Shown here: piece after piece, positions 1 to 10,870 of the stretch
Layout of the letters: each line of letters starts with the position of its first letter
How positions within the stretch are numbered: position 1 is the stretch's first letter
Assembly: GCF_030253575.1 (NCBI RefSeq)
Contig: NC_080560.1
Span: 41,215,001-41,279,000 of the forward strand
Direction of reading: 5' to 3'
Origin: Rhododendron vialii
Taxonomy: Eukaryota; Streptophyta; Magnoliopsida; Ericales; Ericaceae
DNA: 64,000 bases
The notes under the pieces: model-generated
What the model saw: the letters and a program-made list of their open reading frames with translations, nothing else
What the model was told of the DNA's origin: nothing
Databases searched by the model: none
Translations under genes and position numbers: made by a program

Positions 1-159
1 TGAGTTATTCCTCTGTTCATTTTGAGTATTTTTTTCCCCCCCTCTATGTGCCTTTTGATCTTTGCCGATTGCATATTGCTCTTTTTTTCTCTTCTTTTTT
101 GCCACTATTCTATAAATTAGTAGGGGATTAGAGAAGAATTAGCGGTTTAGTAAAAAAGG

Positions 160-245
160 GGGTTCGACATTTTTTCATAGACTTGAACCCCAACTCTCCT
201 CCTTGGAAGTCAACTGGTACAACCAGATGAGCTAAGAATCACATC
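160..245 (-). repeat. tRNA-derived SINE-like fragment
   Basis: On the minus strand this reads like a tRNA head. An A-box-like stretch (TTAGCTCATCTGG) lies about 30 nt before a B-box-like stretch (GGGTTCAAGTCT), followed by an A-rich tail. The 3' side does not pair as a tRNA acceptor stem would, so a SINE head is likelier than a working tRNA gene. Confidence 0.5.
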
Positions 246-1366
246 TACATATTCTATTCACGACCCTCTACAATTGTGCATTAGTCTGATGAACACTAAC
301 AATTGCTTATTGACATAGGATTAAAAAACAAACAAAAATTGTAAAGTACGATTTCTGTTTATCTTTCCAACTTCCCCAAAAAATTACTCACACAAAATAC
401 CCACCCTTCTCCACACTTAATATATTTCAGCATATTAGATAAGCACTCTTGCCCTACTTTATATGTTTTTCGGTGTTCAGTTCCTAATAGTCAAACCCCA
501 ACAGATAAGAGTCTTCAAATGTAGCACCATCTTTCATGGTGTTTCTCAGTTTCTGTTCATAAGTCGATGTTTGATTCGGGAACGAAGTATTGCATCGTTG
601 GAAACTATTTCTGTTATCATTTGTCTCAGATTCAAGCCCGATAACATTCATGTGCATGCAGTTATATTCAGCAAATGCAAGTTATCCAGTACATGCAATA
701 AACCATGTGTTATGCACTAGTGTTAGAAAACTGATAAAAGGCAACACCAGCTTATACAAGTTATCAGGATTCCCCTTTTATAGGGTATCCACCATCATTC
801 ATCGTGTTCCCCTGTATTGATCACATTACAAAATTAGATTTACAGTTATCTCCTTACAAAATTTAGGATAGCATCTATTACAATTATGAATCAACCAGAA
901 AAGAATGACTTACACAAAACGTCGTAATGTACATGAGTTGATTGTGTATATGGGTCGATTGTGGCGTGCGCCTCTGTATCTGTTCATCTATATTACCCTC
1001 TGATGAATAATTTCGTATTCTTGACCGAACCCAGCATATTCATACTTCTTCAACCTACAATTCAGAGATTATACTTTATTAGCACACAAATACAGAAATT
1101 AATAGCCTGAAAAGCGAGAGAAAAGAAAGAGGAAATGCCTCCAAGGTCATCCAGAGAGTCTTCATACCAAAAATCAAGCAACGACGAGCAATATAACCCA
1201 AGACCAATAAGTTTTCCCCTTTGATCTTAAGTTCAGATCAAGCCAAGTTCCAAGGGTTGTAGCCCCAGTTGTAACTTTGGGCAGAACTTGATGGTTATGA
1301 CCATTTACACATGATGATTAGTACCAAATGTATATACAAAAAACTGCATGGAAATATAGGAATGAC
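246..1366. other. Intergenic, AT-rich, no gene seen
   Basis: No coding exon is recognisable on either strand. The stretch nearest 1366 should hold the very short last exon (a few residues after the LPQ motif) and the 3' UTR of the minus-strand dehydrogenase gene, but I could not place them. Confidence 0.5.
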
Positions 1367-3766
1367 CTGAGGCAGGCTCATCAGTTCATGAACAGCTTTT
1401 TGGGGGGTCAGTTCATTGTCTATGATCCGTGCAACTGCTGTCAAAACTGGCATTTTTACGTTGTATTTTTGTGCCAAAGCAATCACAGCTCCTGCAGTCA
1501 ATACACCTTCCGCCACCTACATAATTACTCCCTGTCAGTGACCGCCAGACAAGGGAAAGGAGTTTTTTTTTTTTTTTGAAGTGGCAAAAAAAGGGAAAGG
1601 AGAGATTCCAAGGACCTGATTCATGGATCTTAGTATATCATCGAGATTTTCCCCTGATCCAAGACGAACTCCAACCATTCGGTTTCTTGAAAGGTTGACA
1701 AAACATGTAAGCATGATGTCCCCAGTTCCTGATAGACCAGTTATTGTCGTTGACTTTGCACCCATCTTCTTGACAAAGAGCAGAGCAAAATATGATTGTA
1801 TCAAGCACAAGAAGTAGGGAAACAACTATTCAGCTGAAGTTTAACAAAATTGAAGCAACAAAGAAATTTTTGGTTCCTACAAAGGAAACAAGGCCAGTGT
1901 CCAGAATTAGCTGTTGAGGGGGAGCTCCTTCAAATGATTTTAAGCAAGAAACCTCTATGGTGCATGATGGAGTAGAGGCTATCACAAACGATAGCACGAA
2001 AGCATCAGCTTAAGCCATTCCTATGACATTAGAAATGCCATAGACATGCCTTCCACACCTAATAATGCCATACGGGTATGGTTGCATAAAGGACTTGTAG
2101 AGGAATTTTCTGACAGAAAAGAAAAGGCAAGGGAAACAAACTTCAATTCTCTGCAGGGAAATACATTAAATTTTCCTTTCCCATCCCCAATTCCTCCACA
2201 AAACCTTGATCCAAATATAGCTTAAGTAAATTCTATAGATTCCACAATTACCAAAGTTAGACAGCACGTGAACTAAAGAATGTTGTATGTTTTCAAATTG
2301 AATAGGTCCAAATAATCCTACTTCTCCACTGATTCAAGTCTAAATGTAACTTAAAGTCACCTTGTGCAACAAGAGCTGCCATAGAATTATTGCCAAGATT
2401 CATCCCTTCCACAATCCCTGCTGCTCTTGCAAGTACATTCTTTAGTGCACCTGCAATTTCAACCCCTGTAACATCACTATCATATGAGAAGTTACATTGT
2501 GAGCAATCTCGAACAAAAAATGCAGATTTCATCTCTTTATGGCATTAACTATCGGAACTGCAGCACCACAAGCACGCAAACAAGGTTGAAAGAGAGGAGA
2601 AATCATTCACTCCAAAATACAGTATGTACAAACCTGCCTTAAAAGAGATGTCGAAAATTTTGAGGAAACCACTACCTTGATGTGCTGATTCTCAGATTTG
2701 TAGAAGCTAGAAGCTGCTGGGCTGCTTTTGCCAGTTTTTTGTCTTTTTATGCCACCACCATTGCTACAAATCATTGAATAGGAATTCAATCACCTAATAC
2801 CATGAATGAGATGGAAAATACTTTTTCGAAAGGCATACTTGTCTAAATACAGATGCCAAATACCTGTTGGCAAGTTGTTCATCAATTCCAGTGCAAATGA
2901 AGGTCCTGACAATACAATATAAGGCTGGCAAGGATTCCTCAGTGCTCGTGGGATTATTTGAGACATCATCCTTAATATATTGAGCTCTAGCCCTTTACTG
3001 AGGGATATGAATGGCAAGCCTGGATCAACACAATCCGCGATTCCTGCTAGAAAAGATGAACTGAACTGCAATAAGAGAGCTGACCTGAAGGCATTGCTCT
3101 GTTTCATTTGGAATGTTATACTAGGATAAAGGTTCCATTTTCTGCCAGTTGAGACTGCATTATCGGTTCCAAAGTATATAAAAGAGGATCTGGTTCATGG
3201 GCATTCCCAGAACCAGTTCCCAACAGATCTAAGAATTAAAGACACCAGCTGAGTAAACTGTGTGCTAAGTAAGATACCTGCACTGGTACGGCATGGAGGC
3301 AAAAATCCGCATTGAGCAAGGCCGCTTTGGCGTCGGTTGTTGCCACAACATTTTCTGGTAGCTTGTGTTCTGGGAAGTACTTACTGAGAACAAAGCATTA
3401 TATGTAAAGCAAAATGAAAAGAGGGTTTAAGAAAAACAACAAAAATGAAACAAACATGAAACAAAAATGGAAGGAGTTTATTTGGAAATATTGTCACAGG
3501 ATGTTTTGCTAGAAGAGATTACAGATGGTAAAACCAGGTTATAGATTATGTTGTTTAGTTTCATCTGGTATGTCATAGATGACAAGAATGCGGAGGTAAA
3601 ACAAGAGATGCAATTGAGAGGGAACTCACATATTGCAGCGCTTCTCATTAATTGATTGAAAAATTTGAGGATCACGAACAAGCATGTTAACTTCTAGTTG
3701 AGATTTTCTATTTCCAATATGTGCAGCCATTGCTGTTCCAAAAGATCCACAGCCAAGTACCACCAC
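1367..3766 (-). pseudogene. GLY1: Plastid NAD-dependent glycerol-3-phosphate dehydrogenase (GLY1/SFD1 type), partial and probably broken
   Basis: The family reduces dihydroxyacetone phosphate to glycerol-3-phosphate in the chloroplast, feeding prokaryotic-pathway glycerolipids and systemic immunity. Seven minus-strand exons follow the family in order, each with AG/GT borders: 3766-3630 (dinucleotide-binding GCGSFGTA), 3383-3278, 3065-2864 (ISLSKGLEL, LSGPSFALE), 2763-2676, 2476-2361 ([11 protein letters not shown]), 1768-1616 (TGLSGTGDIMLTC) and 1516-1367 (KIIDNELTP-like end). The first exons, including the transit peptide, were not found; upstream DNA is repeat-like. Two faults stand out. 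Codon 2749-2747 in the fourth exon is TAA where the family has Ser in VVASKDKKLA. The 26-nt exon expected between 2361 and 1768 (CSEIRWLAT) was not found, and skipping it shifts the frame. Family assignment is firm. Pseudogene status is inferred and could be upset by a base error plus an overlooked microexon. Confidence 0.8.
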
Positions 3767-4789
3767 CTGACAACCGCAAGTACAAAACATACAAAATATG
3801 ACATATTGACTATAAAAGCATAATTACCACGGAAGTCTGATCGAAAGTTTCTTTATTTCAGTGGATAACCAGCATAAATAAAGGTATTACTACCATAAAA
3901 GATCCAAAGTTACCTGTCAACTTAAAGTTCTGCAAATAAGACAAGATTTGATTGACTTCTAAAAAATTACGACAAAGAATCAGACAATAAGAGAGTATGA
4001 AAGCCCAATTGGATGACATCAACCAACAATGGGTCTAGCAGATCACAAGATCTTACCAAGTTGGGCAAGTTAAATACTAAGAGAAGATGAAAACTGACCT
4101 CTGCATGAATTTAATGCAACTTAGTTATGATTGAACACATTATTATTTACTAACCAGCATGATTTTGTACTTCTCGTGGTGTCCATGAAATCAAGAAGGA
4201 GCACGGGGTGCTACATCAAGCTAGAGGTGGAGTTAGGTGTCGCAAGGGGCTTATAAGTAATTCCAAATTTGGCATCTCTTGTAAACCTTCTGATTTATGG
4301 AATATAAGTAGAAATAGGCCGTGGTTTTATGCTTAGAGTGTGTTTACCCTAATTAGTTCCACGTATATACTTGTGTACTTGTTCTTTAGTTTGTTGCTAT
4401 ATACTTTAATTCTGAATTGATAGAAATACCTTGGAACTCGATTAGTAGTTTAATATTGGTGCTTGCATTAATTTTTAATTGGTCGTCCTATTGACCCCTC
4501 TCTAGGACTCTTAAGAGCCATAGATTGTTTCACTTAGGTCTACCGAAAGATGAGAGCATTCCCATGCTTCCCTTGCAAACTGAAAATGCCACTAGACGGA
4601 AAACAAATATCCCGCAATTAAGCGGAATTAATCGCAAATGAAAGAATAAGCGGAACCAACTATTGATAGAGTACAATGCTAATTACTTAAAAAGCAAAGA
4701 ACAACACAGGGATAGAGAAAATACACACGTATTCTTACCTGCATAAGCACGTATACAAAAATGGATAGTAGAGAAGTAGTGTACCTATG
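3767..4789. other. No gene recognised; expected 5' exons of the dehydrogenase absent
   Basis: The transit-peptide and leading exons of the dehydrogenase should lie here on the minus strand, but I found no coding stretch with splice borders. The DNA is AT-rich with scattered stops in all frames. From about 4790 it becomes a copy of the mTERF 3' flank, so the 5' end of the dehydrogenase may have been lost when the array reached it. Confidence 0.4.
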
Positions 4790-5160
4790 TCCGATCACCC
4801 ACCCATTCGTGTAACTTGGCCCTGGATTTTTTTCACTACTTGCGTTGTTAAAGGATATAGATTTCGTATTTGGTGATAGTGTTGCCAAACATGCAACAAT
4901 TTAAATGTTCAATTTGGTCTCATCCAATAGAGTGGATTTGTACTCTTTCATTGAGAGCATACTCAATGAAATTGTCCTTTCATAACAACTCAGAGATCGC
5001 TGTGAATTCAAGTATCGCTCCATTTGCTGTCAGCTTCGTAGTATATGTTGCAGAATATGATGAATTATGTGGTACAACTTGGGTTTAATAATATTTTCCA
5101 AACTACTTTTAATGCATGCTAATGTGTTTGAGGCTCGAGGATTGCAAGCAATCTAAATGA
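4790..5160 (+). repeat. Paralogous copy of the mTERF 3' flank (leftmost)
   Basis: This matches the DNA downstream of the mTERF copies at 11130-11260, 20330-20560 and 34850-35110. Shared landmarks in the same order are an 'aacttggcc..gga' block, 'gatatagattt', 'ttggtgatagtgttg', a 'catgcaacaattt' block and a 'gagcatactcaatgaaat' block. No mTERF coding sequence is attached, so the gene part was lost or lay to the left. It marks the left edge of the array. Confidence 0.7.
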
Positions 5161-5163
5161 TCA

Positions 5164-5443
5164 GTTTGTGAGGTGAGACTTCCTGACCGGGAAGCCTATG
5201 AAGATTTTCCGTACATAGTATACTATTGCCCACACTGCAATGCCCTGAATCGGTCAAAACATCTTGGTGTTTCTGGTTCCAACTCCCCTAGTATGAGCCC
5301 CGAAATGGCAAAGAGACAGCAGTGGTGTTACAGTGAGTGAAATGATTCTTGCAAGTAGCAGCCCAGTGACAGCTGCTGTCGAAAATACAGAAGGAAGCGG
5401 AAGACTTGTGTCTGGGGGTTCGGATCCAATTAGTCCTAGTTGA
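5164..5443 (+). pseudogene. LNP: Last-exon fragment of a Lunapark-type ER-network protein
   Basis: Lunapark proteins sit at three-way junctions of tubular ER; their C-terminus has a C4 zinc finger. One frame reads EDFPYIVYYCPHCNALNRS, the second half of that finger with its CxxC pair, then a Ser-rich tail ending at a stop at 5338-5340. The tail continues in another frame (VSEMILASSSPVTAAVENT) to a stop at 5441-5443, as expected if one frameshift separates the two halves. The first half of the finger, the membrane segments and the coiled coil are absent, so this is an exon fragment. A shortened echo of its first 30 bp recurs in later array units near 35300, 41060, 48260 and 54165. The domain match is recalled from the family, not searched. 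Confidence 0.7.
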
Positions 5444-5925
5444 AGGCAGACTTCAGGTGGAATTATAAGGGCGAAGGGTTTGGTTTTGCTTGCTTTTGAG
5501 CATCATACTTCTTCGTAGGTCAGAGCGCTTTGAGTGCAGCGACTGCTTGCGTTTGCTTCTTGTTTCTTTGTGTAATTTTAGTTCTTTTAAAGGTTTAACT
5601 AAATCATACGGCGTGTTCCATCCCTAGCCTGTAAATCTCTCACATGGCCACATTGGTAAATTACAACTTCCGAAACTAGTATACAGTGGCCTCTCCACTC
5701 ATTGCCAATTGGTTTTGCTTAGGATGCTAAAAACCATTATAGGTGACATAATTTTGATTAGTAAGGGCTATTACTATTATGCATTTGTTAATGGGAACTT
5801 GACATTGTTTTGAGGCTAATTGTTTATCTATGAATTGTTGAAAAGTTGAGATTATGCAGTACTGGAGCAAAGAACCCGGTAAGGGCCATTACACTTCCGC
5901 TGATCCCGTAAGTAGCCTAATCTTT
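5444..5925. other. No gene; probable Lunapark 3' UTR remnant running into mTERF upstream DNA
   Basis: No coding signal is visible. The first part is T-rich and reads like 3' UTR of the Lunapark fragment. From about 5880 it resembles the leader seen just before the intact mTERF starts, including a GTAAGT at about 5909. Confidence 0.4.
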
Positions 5926-6409
5926 GGCTAAATTTCATCAATGTCTGATTATTTTATCTGCAAAATTTCATACCAAGTCCAAGTCCGCTATCAGATATTC
6001 ACCAACCCATCATCTTTCGTCACCTCTTGCATCCATCGATCAAACACCAAATAAAACTCATTCCCAATCAATTTTCGTCATAAACTCACTGCATTTGCTC
6101 TAGGAAAGGTTAGAAAAGCATCTAAGCAGATCAATTTCGAAACCTGAGAAAAGCTCGACTCTGTTTTTGCATTGTTCTGCAAGTACTGTAACCACGGCTT
6201 CACCAGAACCCAAGGCTCAAATTTTACTTGGGAAGTACCCTCAAATCTCATTGTATGCAAAAGGTCTAATTAAGAAAACTGATACTGGCTTGAAGATGAT
6301 GCTACAGTCTCCTGAAAAGTTGTCTGTAAATAGGTTTGTGAACTGGACTAAAGAAGTGGCTCCTGGGCTATTGAAGTTTTACGAGGAAAAATTGGCACTT
6401 GCAAAATGA
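5926..6409 (+). pseudogene. mTERF pseudogene 1 (centre deleted)
   Basis: The 5' part (about 5926-6150) aligns at DNA level with the start of the intact genes: ATGTCT, CACCAACCCA, CATCGATCAAACACCAAAT, then a degraded GFPLEKAIT region. It jumps directly to the family C-terminus, KGLIKKTDTGLKMMLQSPEK through LLKFYEEKLALAK with a stop at 6407-6409. The roughly 250 residues holding most mTERF repeats are missing and the N-terminal frame is broken. Upstream DNA keeps the family leader. It is the first member of the array from the left. Confidence 0.85.
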
Positions 6410-6834
6410 TTAAGATATGGACATGAGATAAGAATGGAGTGGTTAATTGACATACCTGCTCGACATGCTATTGTTCTGCTATTTTGCTTCCTCGCATTTT
6501 GCTTGTAGCTATTGAATTTATTGATACGTATGGGGACTAGATTGAAATTTGTTGTTGGAAAGCAGGTTCTAGCTATCGGTTTTCATTCCTATGAAGGGTC
6601 TGGAAGTTCCACATGGCAACACTAAATTCTCTATCGCTCTCTGTAACGGTTGAGGCTTGAGGCAATGTACCATCATCTTTTCTCACAATAGCTTTTTCTT
6701 TGTAATTTTGCCTCTCATTTTGTCTTTGTAGTTTTGGTGTCTGTAAATAGTAGTATGGTTCGTTAGAAAGCTCTAGGCTGTAGCCGTCAACGGGCTTGTA
6801 CGTTAATGACAATTCATCAACTCTTACACATGGA
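6410..6834 (+). repeat. mTERF 3' flank copy
   Basis: This parallels the flanks after the other mTERF copies: the 'gagataagaatggagtgg' block just after the stop, 'gacatgc.attgt', 'ttgcttcct', 'gaagttccac.ttg', 'gta.cggttgaggcttga' and 'accatcatctttt'. It joins straight into the second pseudogene with no promoter-like leader between. Confidence 0.7.
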
Positions 6835-7116
6835 ATGAGAGTGATGGACTTTTTGGTCAATCAAATGGGTTTCAAGTCTTTGTTTGTTTCAAAAAGTCCA
6901 CAAGTCTTATCATTGAGCTTGGAGAAGAGGATTTTTCCAAGGTGTTTGGTTTATCAAGCCTTGCAACCAAAAGGTCTTGTTAAGAAACCAAATATTGGCT
7001 TTGAGACGCTGAAGTGTATTGAAATGTGTTTCTTACGAAGCGTTGCGAATTTAGCCAAGGAAGAAGCTCCTGAGCTATTGAATTTGTACGAGGAAAAGTT
7101 GGCACTTCCAAGATGA
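6835..7116 (+). pseudogene. mTERF pseudogene 2 (C-terminal third only)
   Basis: The reading frame from RVMDFLVNQMGF to NLYEEKLALPR and its stop at 7114-7116 is intact and close to the last 90 residues of the complete genes, including the QALQ.KGLVKKPNIGF block. Everything before residue about 290 is absent, and the 5' joint falls in flank DNA. With no targeting peptide and only the last mTERF repeats, a working protein is unlikely. An ATG about 40 nt upstream would add non-family residues. Confidence 0.85.
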
Positions 7117-7417
7117 TTAGGGTGTGGGCATGACATGAGAATGGACTGGATATTACTGGACATGCAATTGTCCTGTTATTTGCTTCTCTTAAGTTAACAT
7201 GTGCTTGTTGAATTCTCTCCTTTTGCATACGATTGGGCAAGTGAAATTTGTTTTCTGTAAGCAAGTTTGAGTTATCCGTTTTTATTCCATCGAATGGAAC
7301 TGGAAGTTCCACATTGCCACACTAAGTTCTTTGTCATCTTGTAATGGTTGAGGCTTGAAGCAGTGTCCCATCACGCGCCCAGTCGAGTAACTTGGCCTTA
7401 CTTATCAATATAGATTT
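7117..7417 (+). repeat. mTERF 3' flank copy, split by a TRIM
   Basis: This is the same flank as after the intact genes. It continues beyond the TRIM at 7799 ('gatttcgtattcggagatactgtgg'), matching the uninterrupted site near 4860. Confidence 0.7.
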
Positions 7418-7798
7418 TATAGAAACTTTATATCCATCTCAAAGCCAATTGGCAATGAGTGAAGAGGTCCCATATGTTATTAAGTGATCACCCATTCCAC
7501 TCCCAAGCAATGTGGGATTCATTTCCTCAATATCCCCCCTCACGTGCAGCCGCGTTTGAGGTCTGTCACGTGTGGCCACTTTTGGGTCCTATCATCGTGC
7601 AGCCTTTTTGCTGGTCTGTCATCGTGGGGTGTGGATTGTTAATTTTTAAAATGTGGGGTGGAACGGGCCCCACTCTGATACCATATAGAAACTTTATATC
7701 CATCTCAAAGCCAATTGGCAATGAGTGAAGAGGTCCCATATGTTATTAAGTGATCACCCATTCCACTCCCAAGCAATGTGGGATTCATTTCCTCAATA
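7418..7798 (-). mobile_element. TRIM (terminal-repeat retrotransposon in miniature), young, looks whole
   Basis: Two direct terminal repeats of 115 bp (7418-7532 and 7684-7798) appear identical base for base. They enclose about 150 bp with no coding capacity. On the minus strand a primer-binding site like the initiator-methionine tRNA complement (TGGTATCAGAG) touches the 5' repeat, and a purine tract (about GTGAGGGGGGA) precedes the 3' repeat. The 5-bp target duplication GATTT flanks it at 7413-7417 and 7799-7803. Identical terminal repeats imply a recent insertion, later than the duplication of the mTERF flank it sits in. It depended on other elements for its enzymes. Confidence 0.92.
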
Positions 7799-8025
7799 GA
7801 TTTCGTATTCGGAGATACTGTGGTCAGCCATGCAACATTGTAAATGTACTTTTTTGTCTCATCATATAGAGTGAATTTTATTTGGTGATAGTTTTTTTTG
7901 TTTTCCATAGAGGTAAGCAAGTTTTATTGACAATAAGGCAAATGAGCACGTTAAAAAAGGTGGTGGTCATCCTTCCCTAAAAGAGAAACAACCAGTCAGG
8001 AGGTCTAGCTTCCCAAGTTTGAACA

Positions 8026-9200
8026 CTAGAATCTCGCACCCCAACACTTGCAAGCTTTTGTGTCACTGCATTCGCCAATCTTCAGACAAAAAGATCTTCG
8101 GACAAAAAGACACTCGCATCTTTCAAAAAGCATTGTTGCCCGTTTTATATCTTCTACGACCACATACACTCCAACCGGGCAAGCTGCCTTATTCCCCAGG
8201 ACTTGAATCAAATGCTGCGAATCCCCTTCCACATAAATTCTTCCAAACTTCAACCTCCCAGCTAAATCAAGAGTCGCCTTTACAGCCATAGCTTCCGCAC
8301 AAAGAGCCAAGTCCGCCACCCCCAAAAACACTGATCTAGCTGCTACGAATTCGCCCATAGGCCCCCGTATAACCATACCAGCACCTGCCTTACCTACAGC
8401 ATTCTGCCCTACCCATGCACCATCAATATTCAACTTCAGCTACCCACTCCGCGGTGGAACCCACCGTGCCACCATAGCAGGCCTATTGCTCTCCACCCCT
8501 CCAGCCTCATCTCCGAAGGAGATGTATTGTACTATTGTTATATTCCAATGCGTCTCGCACTGCCCTGTATATCGGTTGTTACGGTTTCATCGATTTACCA
8601 TTAAAAAGTAACTCATTCCAACATTTCCAAATCCCGCACAAAACCATGGTAAAAAGAATGATCATCTGACTATCATTTTCTGAAATTTTCCACCGGTCCA
8701 GCACGTAATCAAACCAAGCTAAAACCGAACTGTGCTCATTCATACTGGGAACAACACCAATTAGGGAAATTCTTCACATCGTATATGCCCAACGGCATTC
8801 AAGAAAAACATAATAATAATGAGGCAACGTCTCACAATCCATACGACAAACAGGATAAATCAATTCATTTGTATTTTTGCGACGGAACAAATTTTCCCGG
8901 ATAGGCAGAATACTATGAACACACTTCCAAATAAATGCAACATCTTCCCTTTCGGCTGAAAAATTGAAGTCAACAACCCAATCTTCCACTAATGTGACTT
9001 GGAATCAATAAGGTCACAAACACGCAAACCCCTGCTTTCTTCTGTCACCCCAACCGGCTTGAATCCAGATTTCTTAGGCAGCTAAGGTTCCGACAGAATA
9101 TTCACCATTCTTCATTTTCCAATTCTCCGCCTAACCCCCTTTCCCAACACCTTCCTTCCCTCCAATATGCTTCTCCAATTTGTCATTAACGCATGTAATG
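8026..9200 (-). mobile_element. LINE (non-LTR retrotransposon) ORF2 tail, 5'-truncated
   Basis: On the minus strand, from about 9200, comes a weak linker region. A reverse-transcriptase zinc-binding domain follows (8989-8774: FIWKCVHSILPIRENLFRR, then C, C and H residues of the finger). Last is a plant-LINE RNase H domain (8433-8026) with its Asp in NIDGAW, Glu in CAEAMAVK and Asp in YVEGDS, the three acidic residues expected. Endonuclease and reverse-transcriptase domains are missing and the segments lie in separate frames, so it is dead. A T-rich stretch at about 7880-7930 may be the poly(A) end. This looks like ordinary 5' truncation during target-primed reverse transcription. Confidence 0.8.
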
Positions 9201-9715
9201 GTACACTTCAATATGCAAAATCACCATGGATCATGCTGAAGTTTCTAAATGAATGGGAAAAAATTTGAAGCAAGTGCAAACCAAAGGGAGTCAAATATAA
9301 TTTGCACAATTGGTTCCATTAGTAGGAGGAAACAGAAGTTATCAATTTTGTACTTAAATGCCACAAAATCAAAACTGCAGGATTAAAATCAAGCCAATTA
9401 AAATTATAGGGACCAAAGTGACACAAATACCAAACTTTAGGGTTCCGTTCAATTTGCTTCGAAAATTTTTTCTGCTGCGAGGGAGGGTTCACGACAGAGG
9501 ATTGTTAGGCCAAATTTCACGGCAATACATTCCGCAAAGTGAGGCAGGGTTTGATGAGTTTAGGGCTTTATGAACTGCCATAGACAAAGTGAGGTAGGGT
9601 TTTTGATGGGTTAACAAGAGATGGGGGTTTTAGGCAACGAAAGGATTTTAAGTTTTTGAAGATTTCCTCTGCAAATCAAGTAAGTCCCTACTCATCCTTC
9701 GACTAAATTCCATCA
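9201..9715 (+). promoter_or_regulatory. Upstream region and leader of mTERF copy A
   Basis: No gene is seen. The last 60 nt share 'gaagatttcctctg' with the leader of copy E, then AATCAA|GTAAGT at 9680, a good 5' splice-site consensus 36 nt before the ATG. A matching site lies 33 and 36 nt before the starts of copies B and E, so it is an inherited feature of the family leader. Confidence 0.5.
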
Positions 9716-10870
9716 ATGTCTATTTTAATCCGCAGAACGTTACACCAAATAAGGTCTTCCATCAGAAATTCACCAACCCATTGTACCTGCTTCACTCAAA
9801 TACAGTCCTTTTCATCATCTCTCGCATCCATCGATCAAACACCAAATCAACACTCATTCACAGTCAATTACCTCATAAACAAATGTGGGTTTCCTCTTGA
9901 AAAGGCTATAACAGCAGCAAAGAGATTCAACTTCGAAACCCCAGAAAAGCCCGACTCTGTTATTGCATTCTTCTGTAGCCGTGGCTTCACCAAAACCCAA
10001 GCCTTAAATGTCACCAGAAAGGTCCCCCAAGTCATCGTGTCCAATCCTGAGAAAACCCTTTTGCCCAAACTCGAATTTTTCAAATCGAAAGGCGTTTCAA
10101 GCACAGATGTTGTCAAAATACTATCAAAAACGCCTGTGCTTCTTAAAAGAAGCTTAGAAAACCAAATCATCCCCTCTTTCGACTTTGTTAGGAATTTGAT
10201 TGGATCGGACGAGAGAACTTTATCTGCTATTAAATTCTCAGCTGGTCCGCTTTTGGTTGATCTTGAGAGTTGTATGGCACCCAATGTTGACACTCTGCGG
10301 GAGGTCAATGTGCCAGATGCAAAAATCACATTCTTGTTGACATCCCAACCTAGAACATTCGCAACGAACTGTGAGAGATTTAGACAGAATGTGGAGGAGG
10401 TAAAGGGAATGGGTTTTAACCCTCTGACAGTGAACTTTGTTTTAGCAGTTCTAGCGTTGAACTCAATGAGTAAACCTGTGTGGGAGAAGAAGATTGAGGT
10501 TTATAAAAAGTGGGGTTTGTCCCAGGATGATATTCTTGTGACTTTTGGGAAGCGTCCCTGGTTCATGAAGGTCTCTGAGGAGAAGATCACAAGAATAATG
10601 AACTTTTTGGTCAATAAAATGGGCCTAGATTCTTCGTTTGTTTTAAAAATGCCACTAGTCCTATCATTGAGCTTCGAGAAGAGGATTGTACCGAGGTGTT
10701 TGGTTTATCAAGCATTGCAAGCAAAAGGTCTGATCAAGAAACGAAATGTTATCGGTGGGATGCTGAAGTCTACTGAAATGTTGTTTGTACAGAAGGTTGT
10801 GACTTTGGCTAAGGAAGAAGCTCCTGAGCTATTGAAGTTGTACGAGGAAAAGTTGTCACTTGCAAGATAA
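9716..10870 (+). CDS. mTERF family protein, copy A (intact, 384 aa)
   Basis: This is a single-exon gene for a mitochondrial/plastid transcription termination factor family protein. Such proteins bind organelle DNA or RNA through stacked helix-turn-helix repeats of about 30 residues and affect transcription, splicing or translation. Residues 1-35 are rich in Arg, Ser and Thr with almost no acidic residues, a typical mitochondrial targeting peptide. From about residue 50 to 370 run repeats with the mTERF pattern of Leu/Val helices and a conserved Pro, for example VIAFFCSRGFTKTQALNVTR, KVPQVIVSNPEKTLLPKLEF and FGKRPWFMKVSEEKI. The C-terminus is LAKEEAPELLKLYEEKLSLAR. Length and sequence match copies B and E almost end to end. 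The target nucleic acid cannot be told from sequence. Confidence 0.93.
   Translation: MSILIRRTLHQIRSSIRNSPTHCTCFTQIQSFSSSLASIDQTPNQHSFTVNYLINKCGFPLEKAITAAKRFNFETPEKPDSVIAFFCSRGFTKTQALNVTRKVPQVIVSNPEKTLLPKLEFFKSKGVSSTDVVKILSKTPVLLKRSLENQIIPSFDFVRNLIGSDERTLSAIKFSAGPLLVDLESCMAPNVDTLREVNVPDAKITFLLTSQPRTFATNCERFRQNVEEVKGMGFNPLTVNFVLAVLALNSMSKPVWEKKIEVYKKWGLSQDDILVTFGKRPWFMKVSEEKITRIMNFLVNKMGLDSSFVLKMPLVLSLSFEKRIVPRCLVYQALQAKGLIKKRNVIGGMLKSTEMLFVQKVVTLAKEEAPELLKLYEEKLSLAR

Noticed and set aside
7459-7728. Plus-strand open frame of 89 codons across 7459-7728
   Set aside because: It spans one TRIM terminal repeat and the non-coding interior of the element.
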